From Rotaria macrura (lineage: Eukaryota; Rotifera; Eurotatoria; Philodinida; Philodinidae): a DNA stretch of 64,000 nucleotides. Position 1 is the stretch's first letter; every line of letters begins with the position of its first letter. Location: contig OENT01000518.1 of NCBI GenBank assembly GCA_900239685.1, positions 40,102-104,101 of the forward strand, read 5' to 3'. The translations under genes and the position numbers were made by a program. The notes under the pieces were generated by a model. That model worked only from the letters and a program-made list of their open reading frames with translations. It did no database searches and was not told where the DNA came from. Shown piece after piece: positions 13,401-25,700 of this stretch.

Positions 13401-16400
13401 TTATTCCCATTCTAGAAGCATATTTTCGAGTAAAAATTTTGACCTAGTTTCCTTTGGACTTTGATCGTAGAACAAAAATTCATGTGACTTAAAGTTTTAG
13501 AAATTATTCAACTAGCACTCGCGGAGAAATACTGAGTTTTCGAGAAAAAAAGAAAAAGGCATTGTATAACATCCAAGAATAACTATGCAAAAATCTTGTC
13601 TGTAATATGAGAATCATAGTGCATGAGGATAGAAATCTATCATAATCATAAGATGAACTGTAAAATTCTGCATACTGCAAGGAGAAATAGAGCTTGAATT
13701 TTTAAAGAAAAGCATTATAGAAAAACGAATTTTCCACAAGTTCTATGTGGTAAGAAAAGCCAAAAAGTGCATTTTTTCCCTTCAGTCTATTTTTATAGGT
13801 ATTGTTTTGTTGTATTTTAAATGTGTGAGATTGAATTCTATGAATGGTTCGATAGAGAATTGAATACACGACAAAGCTATCTATAAACCTATGAGAAAAT
13901 AGTATGATATAATAGGCTTCGGTGCCTAAATATTTCCTGATCGTATGTTGTATTCTGGTGAATTATACAGCAGTGTTGGCGCAAGAATGAAATACTCGTT
14001 GTCACTTCCATAGTTCTCTATTCAGACTTCTCGGTACGAGACTGTTTTCTTTGTTGGCTTCTTTGGTGTAAGGCATAATAATATAAAGTAAATAATAACG
14101 ACTCAGACAGAACAGACGAAAAATAAATATATCGAATAGCCCAGCAATGGGAAAAAAGAGGTGACTTCAATTACGCTATTTCTGTTGTGTGATGTCGAAA
14201 GAATTTATAAATTCAGTCACGGATAAAAGTAGTGTCAAATGAAATAGATAAAATTTCACCAAGTCCCACGGTTTATCAGGTGTTGACATTCTCTGTATGT
14301 GTTTTGTTTTTCAATAAAGTTCACTGCCATGTCATCTCTTGCTAATAGTTTCTTTTGATTAAGCAAAACAGCATGGATCCAGATATTCAAAAATGGCCCG
14401 TTACGTTCTTGTGAAAAGATACTATCTAATTTATCAAAACACATAACACGGTAAGGAAATATGTAGGCACCGAAGCCTATTATAACATACTATTTTCTCA
14501 TAGGTTTATGGATAGCTTTGCCGTGTATTCAATTCTCTATCGAACCATGCATAGAATTCAATCTCACACATTTAAAATACAACAAAACAATACCTATAAA
14601 AATAGACTGAAGGGAAAAAATGCACTTTTTGGCTTTTCTTACTACATAGAACCTGTGGAAAATTCGTTTTTCTATAATGCTTTTCTTTAAAAATTCAAGC
14701 TCTATTTCTCCTTGAAGTATGCAGAATTTTACAGTTCATCTTATGAGTATGATCGATTTCTATCCTCATGCACTATGATTCTCATATTACAGACAAGATT
14801 TTTGCATAGTTATTCTTGGATGTTATACAATGCCTTTTTCTTTTTTTCTCGAAAACTCAGTATTTCTCCGCGAGTGCTAGTTGAATAATTTCTAAAACTT
14901 TAAGTCACATGAATTTTTGTTCTAAGATCAAAGTCCAAAGAAAATTAGGTCAAAAGTTTTACTCGAAAATATGTTCCAAGATTTCGTATTCATCAATGGT
15001 TCGAGAATGTGTATAATTTGTGAAAGACATAACGCTATAAAAAACGATCGATCATGAAAATACCAGGTCGCATACAATTTCATGGATTCTAGAAACTAAG
15101 CAAACGCATTGATACTTCAAGGTGAAGGAACCTTGCTCTCCATTAAAGAATACTAATTATTACATAATGGCGTCGATAGAAAAAAGACTGTTTTTCGAAT
15201 TTTTGTGTGAAATGGAATCTAACGGAAGAATTCTAAAAGTTTCATATTATTTAGTTTGAATCGATTCGGCGATGAAGGATAGAGTATTTACGAGTATACT
15301 AGCGATAGACGAGATATGGTATTACAAGAACTGCATCTTATTGTAGGAATAATGACAAGATCTCAAATTTTGATAATAAACTATGCTCGTAAAAAGTAAG
15401 AAGCGTAAGAATAGATATGCATGGTTAAGAATGAAACCAAAAACAATCAAGGCTTTACCAACAATAGATCTAAATCTTCTGGATGTTCTTCACCCGGTTG
15501 TAAGGTAACCAATATTTCACCGAACACTTGTACATTAGTTTGCACCACATCTAATTCACTACGCAGTTTAGCTATTTGCTCTGGTGTCATTTGTCTTAAA
15601 ACCATATGTTCATTAGCTGTGTGCTGTGACGAAACATCCGATATTGATCGATTCTAAATTGGAGCAAAAATGGTAGGATCCATTTCAAAATACTTCTTTT
15701 CATTACTTGACGTGGAACAGTGCTACTTCCTGGCTGCGACTGGAAAACAAAACGCAAACACCTAAACAAAAATATGAATAATTTTTTCCCTTACGATTGA
15801 TCGCTGGTATTGTGCTGGTCGTTCAATGGTTCCCTAATAAATTATTTCATTAAAATTATTTTCATTCAGTATTGTTCATAAATTTACTGTAGCTGGTACT
15901 GCTGCTTTTATGATATTTTCAGGTTCAGCTGGTGGAAATTCCAAGCCTTGTGATATGCATTCTTGATAAAATTGCTCGGCAGCAATTAGGGCAGGATCAT
16001 CACGAAATGCGACTGCCCAAGTCTAGATAGATTTGATCGTGTGTTTTAAGATAGAATATTTTCTGAATTTAATTTTACTTGAATCAAGCCAAGCACTTGC
16101 TCTTGTATAGCTTTTGGTGGATTATTTTTTGGAACCAGAACACCTCGAACATCTTTTAAAAAATCTTTTTGGGCTATTTGTAAATGAAAGATTTTTCCAC
16201 AATTTTTTGTCAAGGCTTCTAACAACTAAAAAGAATTCAAACCATTCTAGAGAAATCTCAGAAGTCATCGACATACTGTCAGTGTTAATCCTATTGTCCG
16301 CCATCCGTTTGAGACAGGATTTATTTGTAAACGCTTTCGAATCACTTTAACCGATTCTTTCGCACTAATGAATAAAATTAATATGAGAAAAATGACGAAT

Positions 16401-16561
16401 CTAAATGACCCAAAATAGAAATACCTCTCTTCATGTGTTCCGACGTGATCACATATTCGCATGATTAATCCCCAATCTTCATTAGGTTGATTTCCATCGG
16501 TAGCTTTCTCAATAGCTTGTTGAAGTGGTGTTTGCTGAGATCCACGGAAGAAACTTGCCAT
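10479..16561 (-). CDS. tom1: TOM1-like VHS/GAT endosomal adaptor
   Basis: Ubiquitin-binding adaptor of early endosomes, TOM1 family. Thirteen exons with consistent phases: 16425-16561, 16277-16364, 16079-16225, 15888-16022, 15795-15833, 15707-15739, 15459-15653, 11554-11632, 11327-11493, 11180-11273, 11056-11110, 10774-10810, 10479-10706; total 1434 nt, 477 aa (human TOM1 about 490). VHS domain at about 1-150 (IEKATDG and NEDWGLIMRICD near the start, LLEALTKNCGKIFHLQIA in exon 3). GAT domain at about 200-310 (MTPEQIAKLRSELDVVQTNV, then ELQKTCVQMQARIIDLL). A C-terminal block (VEQWLNI, then FNDFLDIRA) matches the TOM1 tail. The Ser/Thr/Gln-rich region in between is divergent. The GAT domain is split by an intron of about 3.8 kb (11633-15458) that contains a long inverted repeat. 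Together with SNX14 it gives this locus an endosomal theme. Confidence 0.92.
13274..15141. repeat. Long inverted repeat (foldback element) inside a TOM1-like intron
   Basis: Left arm about 13274-13943, right arm about 14449-15141, each about 670-690 bp, nearly identical in reverse complement over most of their length; spacer about 505 bp. Landmarks: GGCTTCGGTGCCTA at about 13915-13928 pairs with TAGGCACCGAAGCC at 14464-14477; TAGCGTTATGTCTTTCACAA near 13380 pairs with the matching segment near 15020. The spacer holds a 62-codon minus-strand frame (14256-14444) that I do not recognise. A transcript of the host intron could fold into a hairpin with a stem of over 600 bp. Confidence 0.9.
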
Positions 16562-16596
16562 GTTTTTTTCGTCGAAATAAAATCTTTCTATAATTT

Positions 16597-16620
16597 ATTG
16601 CAATGATCTAAAAGAACAGA
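16597..16620 (-). promoter_or_regulatory. Pyrimidine-rich splice acceptor upstream of the TOM1-like start
   Basis: On the minus strand CTGTTCTTTTAG lies 46 bp before the TOM1-like ATG and within the 86-bp gap after the preceding gene's stop. There is little room for a separate promoter, so a trans-splice site is plausible. Confidence 0.45.
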
Positions 16621-16647
16621 TCGTAGAGGCCAAATGGTTATTTTTAG

Positions 16648-16896
16648 CTATGAAAAAGTGACAAGACTAGAAAATGAGAGAACTAAAAAAACAACAACAA
16701 ATATGACATATGAAAAAAATTGATGAATCATTCCTGATGTATCTGTCTCTAATTGTATTGGTTGATAAAGTTCAACCAACTGCAAAGATGATGATTCAGT
16801 AGTTATAACGTTTGTTTGTTTTACGTAGACACATTTTCTAACAAATCTTGAGAAATACGTCTTGTATATGTTTACCTTTTCGAAGTATTTCATCAT
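16648..16896 (-). CDS. Small single-pass membrane protein (50 aa)
   Basis: Two exons, 16876-16896 (7 codons) and 16648-16779, joined in phase 0 by a 96-bp GT...AG intron with a clean acceptor (CTTTGCAG). Predicted product is 50 aa: a short acidic, polar N-terminus followed by one hydrophobic helix (FFSYVIFVVVFLVLSF) close to the C-terminus, so probably a tail-anchored or regulatory micro-membrane protein. The intron also happens to be open, so reading through gives an 82-aa form. The start codon directly follows a TTTTAG acceptor. It lies 86 bp upstream of the TOM1-like start on the same strand. I do not recognise a family. Confidence 0.5.
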   Translation of the reverse strand: MMKYFEKVNIYKTYFSRFVRKCVYVKQTNVITTESSSLQLVELYQPIQLETDTSGMIHQFFSYVIFVVVFLVLSFSSLVTFS

Positions 16897-16898
16897 CT

Positions 16899-19800
16899 AA
16901 AAGTACAAAGAAGGAGATGTAAATGTGAACGACTAATTAGTGAAAAGTCCTTGTGCAAGTGTATATATATATAGGAAGAAGTGCAGAATATCACGTGGGT
17001 AAGGATGAAACTAGAAGGAGTATCAGCGCATGTTCAAAGATCTTTTCATGGCTAATGACTTTGAATCTTCTACTGACGAGAAATCCATGACAAGAATAAT
17101 AGGTTGGTTCTACTTTCATGAAATCTTCGAAACTTATCAATCATAAAGAAATTAATGAATTTCTTGTCATGATTCGAATACTTCATTCAATCACAGACAG
17201 TGAACACTTTTGACAATAGGTTGACAAGACAAATTTTTAGTTTGATGAATGTTAATTACTATGTGTTAGCTCTCCAATGGATTATTGAACTCAATCCAAC
17301 ACAGATTTCTTACAGTAGCCTATATGACATTCATCTACTGGCTGCCATTAACGTTGTATCTAATCATACAAGAAATATACTAGTATAAAAGTCAATAAAT
17401 AAAGCTTGTATTCTCGTATTAATCATATGATTAATTTTTACAAAAAAAAAAACAATGAGAATATCATATACTGTCTATGTCTATAGCCAAATATGTAATT
17501 CTTATCACATGGTTTTGCAGACTCGATACCATGCTATGTTATCAGTCTTTAGAAAACTTCGATAAGAATAAATACAACATCATAAATATCAAGACACTAC
17601 ATTCATCTTTGGCTTAAAATAGTGATTTCATCTACCTAGAATTCCAAGTATGCCCTAAACTGCGGGATTTTCATTGAAAGTTACAAGTTTGTTGTCACCT
17701 TCATGTCAAACGAACTCAAAGTTACATTTAAGTATCATTCAAACATCTGACCAAAAATTTAGAAGTCTATTTAAATTTATACGAGATAAAGAATAGTAGA
17801 AATCTAGTTAATCGAATACAGATCCTCGAAAATCTGATTTCTTCCCGAGTCCATAACGTACATTGATAAAAAAAACGAAGATATATTCTAGAAATTCTAT
17901 TCATATCGATTAAGATTTTCTTTTTGACTTCAGATATCAAGTGAAATTCGATTCAAGCCGAATCATTTCTAGTCATAGTTTTAGAAATACAATTTGAAAG
18001 AGACATGAATTGGGGTTTGAAGAGTAATTTACTAAGAATTTTTCATAAAAACACAATATTTTCGATCATGGACAATGAATCAATTTGAAACTTTTCGAAA
18101 AGCTTATCCAATTAGTCATAATAGAATTACAGTCATTTTGATTATTATATTAAAGCATCTGCTTAACGATACGAGCAATGAAATATGGTAAATATACCAA
18201 CAGCAACTGTCACCCTAGCGTAGTTGCATATCATCATTTAATAAAACAATCGGTTAGTATACCGCATTACAAAGTAAAATTTCATCAAATAACTATGAAC
18301 TTCATATTATTTGTCGTATTTTTACTTGTCTAAATTTTGCCTACTTGAATCAATCGTGATTGAAAAAATGAACGAAAAAATTATGGACAAATATAATCAC
18401 TTGTACTGAAATCGATGCTACAGATTTCTACGTGATTACTAAATAAATGATATAGAATAGTTTAAAAATAAAAAAGAGCAAAAACTTCATACATAGATTA
18501 GTTCGATTTAATCCCTTTATTCTGCATGTTAATTAATATGGTACTGTGTACATTTTAGACAATGATGGGAAGACGATTTATTTTTGAGAATTCTGTGAAT
18601 TCACATGCATACGACTGCGTATGCATTTATCTTCAATGAGATTATATCTTTATTTCTATAAGTTCGTAATACAAAATTAATGGTTTATTATTGCAGACGT
18701 TTTTGCAAAAACAGTATCGAAAATGTGAATTGTATAAACAATGAGTAAATGGATTTAAATAATTCTCATGGGAAATATAACAACTATTTCATTATCATAC
18801 AGATGAGAAAATTTTGTCCGGATACAAAATTCAGTTTTTGAACTCAACTCTAGTAACCAATAGTTCATGACCTTCGACAATAATTCTTCGTTCAATTAAA
18901 GTGAAATATCCTTATATTTACACTTCAATGATCATTTCAGCTACAAACAATAGTACCATTAGTTGTTTCGAATATTCGGCAACCTTCAACTTCATAAAAT
19001 GATAGTCGGTCTCCTTCCAAAATAAAATGAGGGACTCAGGTTTTTTGCTTTGTTCCATACCTAAATGTATATATAGATATATACACAGACGTCATACAAT
19101 GATGTAACAATCGACTTATTGTATGATTATATGTTCTTTTTACCGGTTGATATTGTAACCTGTAATTGTTATTTGATTCGTCACTCTCCATGCTATATAT
19201 GTTATTAGTTCATTGCATCTAGATGACTTCTTTCCATAGGATAAAATAAGTTCGTTATTGTAAGTGCATGGCTCCGTTATAGTGCGACCATGGGTGGTAA
19301 CCAGTTTGCAATTCATAATGACGCATGCTAATAACTTCGGAAAATTACGATGAGAATAATTTAATGCATGATTGTAGTAATTCGTTGATGTCATTATTGA
19401 TAGGTCATTACCATATCTACTCCGTCAGTATTCTACAATGAGATCTAAGGAATCTTTTATGTACTCGTACTCGAGACACTTCTAACTTGCTCAGATCTGA
19501 CAGAGGGTAGATAAAGGATATTGATGGTAGCCAAATGCTACGAAATTGTAAAGCTTGAATAAATGAGTTCAAAAATCAAAAGAAGAAACACGATGGTGAC
19601 TGTCATTACAATAATCAATTGCAAGAAAAAGATGATGCACTAATATGACTTCAACCGTAAGACATGCTAGTCAGATTGATGTTATAATCTCGTATGACTA
19701 GATTAGAAAGTCGAAAGATAATATGTAAATGATGAATTGTACATCGAATTTTCAAGGAAACAACCGTTGTTGGGTCTATCTCATAACGATTTATAAATCT

Positions 19801-20270
19801 TATCGGCCAGTTCATAATGAACAAGCTTATTCGTTAGAGATGAGATAGAGTTTTAAAACAATTCTTCTCTACTGTGACACGCATATGTTTTGCTGAAATC
19901 AACGAAAAGAAAAACATAGACATTTCGTCTACGGTAATTAAATTCATAGGTCGCCAAATCATATTAACTAATCCGACAAAAGATAAGAAGTAAAACACGT
20001 TCAGAAGTATTAATTTAATTTACTTTTGTACGAGCATCATAACAAGATGTGTTTTGTGTACTATAAGAAAATGTTAGTATTCTAGTATATATTCGTTCAT
20101 TCACTTTTGATCTATGTAAACGAACTATCCAATTCTGAATTTATTTCAATATGATAAAAATATTATCATCGATCATTTTGAATTCGTCTGCATTACTATC
20201 CAAAAGAATCTATGAACCACTAACTGTATTGCTTTGTCTTTGATTCTTTTTCAATTAGTCATCATGTATA
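16899..20270. other. Gene-poor stretch
   Basis: About 3.4 kb, AT-rich, with no firmly supported gene. The only coding-like material is on the minus strand: a frame at 19140-19394 ending just before a possible GT donor, and a second short open segment near 18950-19060. Joined, they could be part of a small unknown protein, but there is no homology and no clear start. The plus-strand frame at 17200-17388 has no support. Confidence 0.4.
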
Positions 20271-22380
20271 ACATATTTTACACTAAACCATTGAATACTC
20301 TTACCATGTTTTCATATTTTACTATCGATTCTACGTCGTAAACGTGAATTTGTCAACAAAGGTCCACTTGACCTTATACAAGATGGTTATGAATTTCTAT
20401 GTAGAGCATTTCAAATACAAATACTACATCAATCTGTAGTATTTCTTATCGGTCAACAATCCGATAAAATCTTTTTTGACTTTAAAGATACTCAATTATC
20501 ACAATGTAAAGTGTATACATGTATGATTCTGGGGAAAGTAGCCAAACGTCGACGGTAAAAAGTCGACAAAAAAATGTCAAAAGTAAAATGTCGACAGAAA
20601 AATAATGTCGACAATGTAAAACGTCGACACACTTGATATCGACAATGTAAAACGTTGACATCATGAAATACAAAGAAAAGAAGCTGATGATGAAAAAATA
20701 AAAGTGGAGCATGAATAAATTAAATTTTTGGTTAATTAGGTAAAATTCGAATATATATCAATGAAAAATAAAATAAAAATGCGTATGAGTGACAACGAAC
20801 AGCTAGAGTCATAGATTCAAGGCATAAGGCATGTACCAACACATTCGTATAATTTTCATTTTGTGCCAATAAGCTTTGATAAGTCGTTGTGATGTTCATT
20901 CAGTTTAATCGTTTGTTCCTCATATCTCCTTCGAAGTTCTTTAAGTTTATCCTGCATGGTGCATGTTTTCTTTGACGCCTTTTTTAACTTGCCAGAATTG
21001 CCATGAATTAACTGTTGTTTAAATTCGTATTTAGTTATGTCCAGACCAACTCGCATAAAGAAAATGCACAAACAGAAAAAAAATAGATGACTGCCTATGC
21101 TACGCGAGTTTCCTATATCATGGTAGAATTTTCGACATTTTTTTACACGTCGGCATTTTACCTGTCGACATTTTTACTTGTCGATATTTTTTTTGTCGAC
21201 GTTTTGTTGTCGATATTTTTTTGTCGACATTTGTCTACTAAATCGATTCTGGTATTCGATAAATATATTGTCTATGATACATAATCAACAAGTACGCAGC
21301 AACACTTGAAATTTGTAAACAAAGGTTAAAATCTTGTCAGTATGAGATTTCATGATGATAAAATAGTCATGGCAGCTGAACAATGGTATGATAAAACAGA
21401 CTCAAATGTGAAAATCAATTTAATGAAAGAATTTTCTGAATTAATTATTTTAACAACTTGTTTCGGTATTTCCTAGGTAAAGAAATTCGAGAAAATATTC
21501 AATAGTGAATTGGTACATTGGGGTATTTAGAATTATCTGCTAGCATGAGTTATCTATCGTTTTCCTTTCCGAATACTTCCACTCGTACACATAAAAAACA
21601 TAATTTAGCTCGCATGAAAATAGCAAACATATTTCAAAACGCCGATTAAACAACGTCGAATACATCAAGAAATTGGATATGATGATTTTTTATAAGTATT
21701 AGTCGATGTCAATTACTTTGATGATTCATTACCAACCAATGATGAAGCCACTAGATTACTGTTAACGGCTTCTGTTTTTACCGGATAATATACATAAAAT
21801 ATTACAAATACTTAGATGGGATTATTAATAATGAAATAAAGATTAAAATGGATGTCAAAATTATTAGATGAGCAAAAATCAATCATGAATAAATATCATG
21901 AAGACGTATCATTGGAATCATTGTCAAAAATGAAGTTTTTATATGCCGTCATGAAAGAAACATTAAGATTATATCTTCGATTGGTGTTGTTGATGAGAAA
22001 AGTCAATGAGCAAATAGAATAAAAAGAATATTCTATATCAACAGCTGATACAGTTATGGTATCATGATAGATAGCTCATCAAATATCTAATGTTTTTCAA
22101 AAATTCACACGACAACAATCCAAAAAAAACGGTTTTAGATGATAAGGCTGTAGAAGGAATAGACAAGTTTAGTTTTATAGCATTCGGTAGAGGCTGACAT
22201 AGTTGTCTAGATGAGCATGATTTTTTTATCTTAAAATGACAACAACCCGGTCATTATTATCAAGAATATTTGATTATGAGCTTTGTCAACAGCATTCAGA
22301 ACTCGATCATTCAACATTTGTGTTTGGACGTAAGTCAACGTGTTTGTTTCTCTCAGTATTCATAAAAAAGATAAAATTTA
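20270..22380 (+). pseudogene. Cytochrome P450 pseudogene, CYP51-like
   Basis: Translated fragments in several frames run in P450 order. Near 20340-20510: REFVNKGPLDLIQDGYEFL. Near 21410-21500: a helix with SELIILTTCFGIS followed by GKEIREN, as in CYP51. Near 21945-21980: the helix K motif KETLRL. Near 22165-22200: a degraded heme loop FSFIAFGRG-HSCL with its Cys. Near 22270-22300: a C-terminal tail like those of CYP51. In-frame stops and frame changes separate the pieces, and a mobile element sits between the first two. Family is certain enough as P450; CYP51 (sterol 14-demethylase) is the closest pattern by memory. No intact parent copy is in this window. Confidence 0.8.
20525..21255. mobile_element. 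Non-autonomous element with inverted GTCGAC-repeat ends
   Basis: Both ends are arrays of GTCGACA-type units separated by short A/T spacers: GTCGAC at about 20548, 20563, 20602, 20618, 20633 on the left, and in inverted orientation about 21125-21235 on the right. The ends are reverse complements in style, forming composite terminal inverted repeats of about 130 bp. The interior holds a 71-codon minus-strand frame (20856-21071) with a charged, coiled-coil-like C-terminal half, of unknown origin. It interrupts the P450 pseudogene, so it inserted after or during decay of that gene. No transposase is visible. Confidence 0.7.
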
Positions 22381-22762
22381 AATATGAAGAAATAAAAATA
22401 AATGTTTATTATGAGAATAGAAATAATAGTAATAAAACAAAAGGATAGTTTTCGTTTCAAGAAACAGTTTATTTTTCTTTATAAATATTGTCACATAATC
22501 GCACAAACATTCGAATCGATTCCTCCAATCGTTCCCCTGTAAAAGAAAAAAGAAAACAATTTCATTAATATATTTTCTTCATCGACAAATTAAGGTTAAA
22601 CGAATAGGGTAGAAAAGAAGAATTAAACTACAAACGTGCATAGCTAGTCAGTCAGCCAAAGCAAGAAAATGTGCATATCAAGGTAGACATCCTTGGTGAC
22701 AAGATCGACCTTGTCACAAATAATTTACTGCTTCAACTGAATATAATACCTTCGCAATGAAT
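22381..22762. other. Spacer / 3' region of the low-complexity gene
   Basis: About 380 bp between the P450 pseudogene and the minus-strand low-complexity gene, probably including that gene's 3' UTR. Nothing else seen. Confidence 0.4.
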
Positions 22763-25700
22763 TCAGGGTCGAAGTGGTTGATAGGCAGCTGATGGTCCCG
22801 ACATTATTGATTCATCACGTGGACCGCCGAAGGACGGCTGCGCATAAGGACCACTTAGTGAAGCTGGTCGAGGTGGTGATTTTGGTGCTGTAGATGATGC
22901 TGATGATTTACTTGAACCACTACTGCTACTACTAGATGAACTAAATATGGGTCCAGTCTTGTAAGGAGTTTGAGATCGATTCAATAACGATTGTGATGGC
23001 GCATTTAGTGAAATTCCAGAAGGTGACGGCGGTAGATTTGATGAATATGAATTGGGTAACCGTGTTAAATTTGATGGATATGATTTGGATGACTGTGGTA
23101 AACGTGCTGAGAATACAGGTAATGATGGGGATTTCACGTTTCGTGAACGTATAGAAGATGATGATAGTAGATTGGCATTTTGCTGTTGTAAATCATCTAT
23201 TATCTGAGCACGTTGTTGCATTCTTTGCCGAATCTGATCGAAATTTTTTAGTCTTGGTGGATAACATCGATTTGTTCGAGAAAACGAATCATGTGTCATA
23301 TTTGTCGAAGGTTCAACTGGTTCGAATGGAATAAGTAAGCCGCCATGTGTGAGCGGTACGATTGGCAGGGATGCCGACTGTTGTTTATCACCAATCAACA
23401 GAGGACTACAAACACGAGACATCTGTTTGGAATGTGAGTCGATCATGAACGTTTTTGAAAGCAAGAGCTTAGCTGGATACTTTCCTTGATTTAATAAAAC
23501 ATTCAACAGAATCAAAGAGCAAGAAAGAAATTTCTTAGTTTTTTTAAACTGAGATGAGCATTAGGGGTTTGATTTAGTAAGCATTTGCAATAGTTATCAT
23601 CAATTGAGAAAATAGTATTCAGTTACCTTGAAGCAGAAGCTACGTTCAGTCCTCTAGATGGAATCATCATCGGTGAATTTGGTCGTCGTATATTGCCTTG
23701 ATACGGTAGAGGTACTGGCATACTATTTTGCCGTGAAAATGTCTAGAATTGTTTAGTTATATTCGTTTGAGATATGTCAAAAGCGACTGAAATTCATACT
23801 CGAACTAGTGCATGACGAAACATGTTTGGTCCTCGAGGTGTTGGTCTGGTTAATGCAGCAGAGCCAACACGTACTTGTGCATAAGATGGTTGACTTAATG
23901 CTACTGCAGACGAATTCGCAATAGCAATTTGTTGATTTTGAACTGGTAAAACGGCTCTATCATATGGATGTTGATACAGAACTTGAGGACTAACTAAATA
24001 AGAAAAGAAAAATCACATTATACATTATATAGTGATGTATTCGACTCCTTTTGAAGAATTAAACAACATAATTAATCATGAAACTTAGTTAGATTAGTTT
24101 GTGTTATCGAAGACTATCATCGAAAAACAATCTTGTTTTTATTAGATTGCTATCTGCATTGGTTCGTGTTGAAATTAACTGACACTATTATTTATTGGTA
24201 TGAGAAGTTTTAGAAAGAAAAAACAAAAGTTCATTCGTACTTTGAATCGTCGGTTGTGCTTGAATAAATTGCGGAGTTGTCGAACAAATTTGCATACATT
24301 GTGTAGTTGATGGTTGTAAACATGAAATCATTTGTACTGATTGAGGTTGTTGAAAAGGAGTTGCTTGCGGTACACACATGTAGGATTGATATGATGGATT
24401 CGCTGTTACAGGTTGACAAACAGGTATTTGTGGTTTATTATCGACACAAATATATTGTGACTGTGGTGAAGACATTTGTTGAAAACAACCATTATCCCAT
24501 GTTGAATACATGCAATCATGGGATGGTACTGTATCAGTATATTGCATACAATTATTATCCCATGTTGAACACATGCAATCCTGGGCTGGTACTGAATCAG
24601 CATATACAAATGCCTGTTGTTGTGGTAATTGAGGACCAAAGCCTATTGAATCACATTGTGGAGTCATCTGTATAAAATTCAAAGCAAGAAAATAGATAGA
24701 AACATGCGAAAGAAGTAAAATATTAATGTACACATAATTAGACCGAAAACAAATGAGCAAGTTAATTTTTTTAATACAACTGTTTCGATATTCTTACACA
24801 TGAATTCGATGAACAATGAACGGTTGTCGATGGCATACAACAACTGTCTTGATAACAGATTCCTTCACTTTGTGGAACACAACATGGATCACAAGCTGAC
24901 GCATTTGATTGAGAACAAATCATTGAGCAAGAATTACTAACTTGAGTTTCGCTTGGAGAGGCTGCTCGTTGTGATACAAGTTTATTTTCAATTGTTTGCA
25001 AAGGAATACTACTTCGATTCTTTTTCTATAGAATATGTTATTGATTGATGCAAAGAAAAATATACCTAGATTCATGAATGAATCGTTAACTCACTTTTTC
25101 TTCACCTGTATTAGGTAAGGTTGGTTTCGAAATATTATCGGATATGATTGATGGTTCAATATCAACAACAGGATGAGCAATTAAAGGTGATGTTTGATCA
25201 TCGATCGATACTGCTTTATTATCGATTTTTAGAGGAACTGTACGTAAAACGTTTGAATGAAGTGCATGATCTTTGTTATGAGATACTATGTGTTTGATTA
25301 TAATCGATTGTTTCTTGTTTTTATCTTGAGGAGTATAATTTGAATTCATAGTTTTCAATTTCGATGTATAGCATAATGTTTGTTGTTGTTCTGCAAATTC
25401 TATTCGTTGACGACAACAATATTGATAATGAAGATGATAACGATGATGGTATTTATGTTTAGAATTTCTTTTCATTGTCAATGATGAATCTTTTAATGAT
25501 TTTCCATTTCTGACTTCTTTACTTGGTTCATTTATTAGTGAATATGTAATATTTGTCGGTGTCTAACATATAGAAATAAACTATCAAACGTTTTTTTTTT
25601 GTAACTCAAGTAATTGTATTGTATAAAATTGGTACGCTTACGACAAACGAGAATGAGCTGTGGTTTGAACTCCCAACTGGTTGTAAAACTTGAGTATTAT

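Noticed and set aside
24307-24675. 122-codon plus-strand frame
   Set aside because: Antisense shadow of the low-complexity minus-strand exon 24241-24667; its length reflects the tandem repeat.
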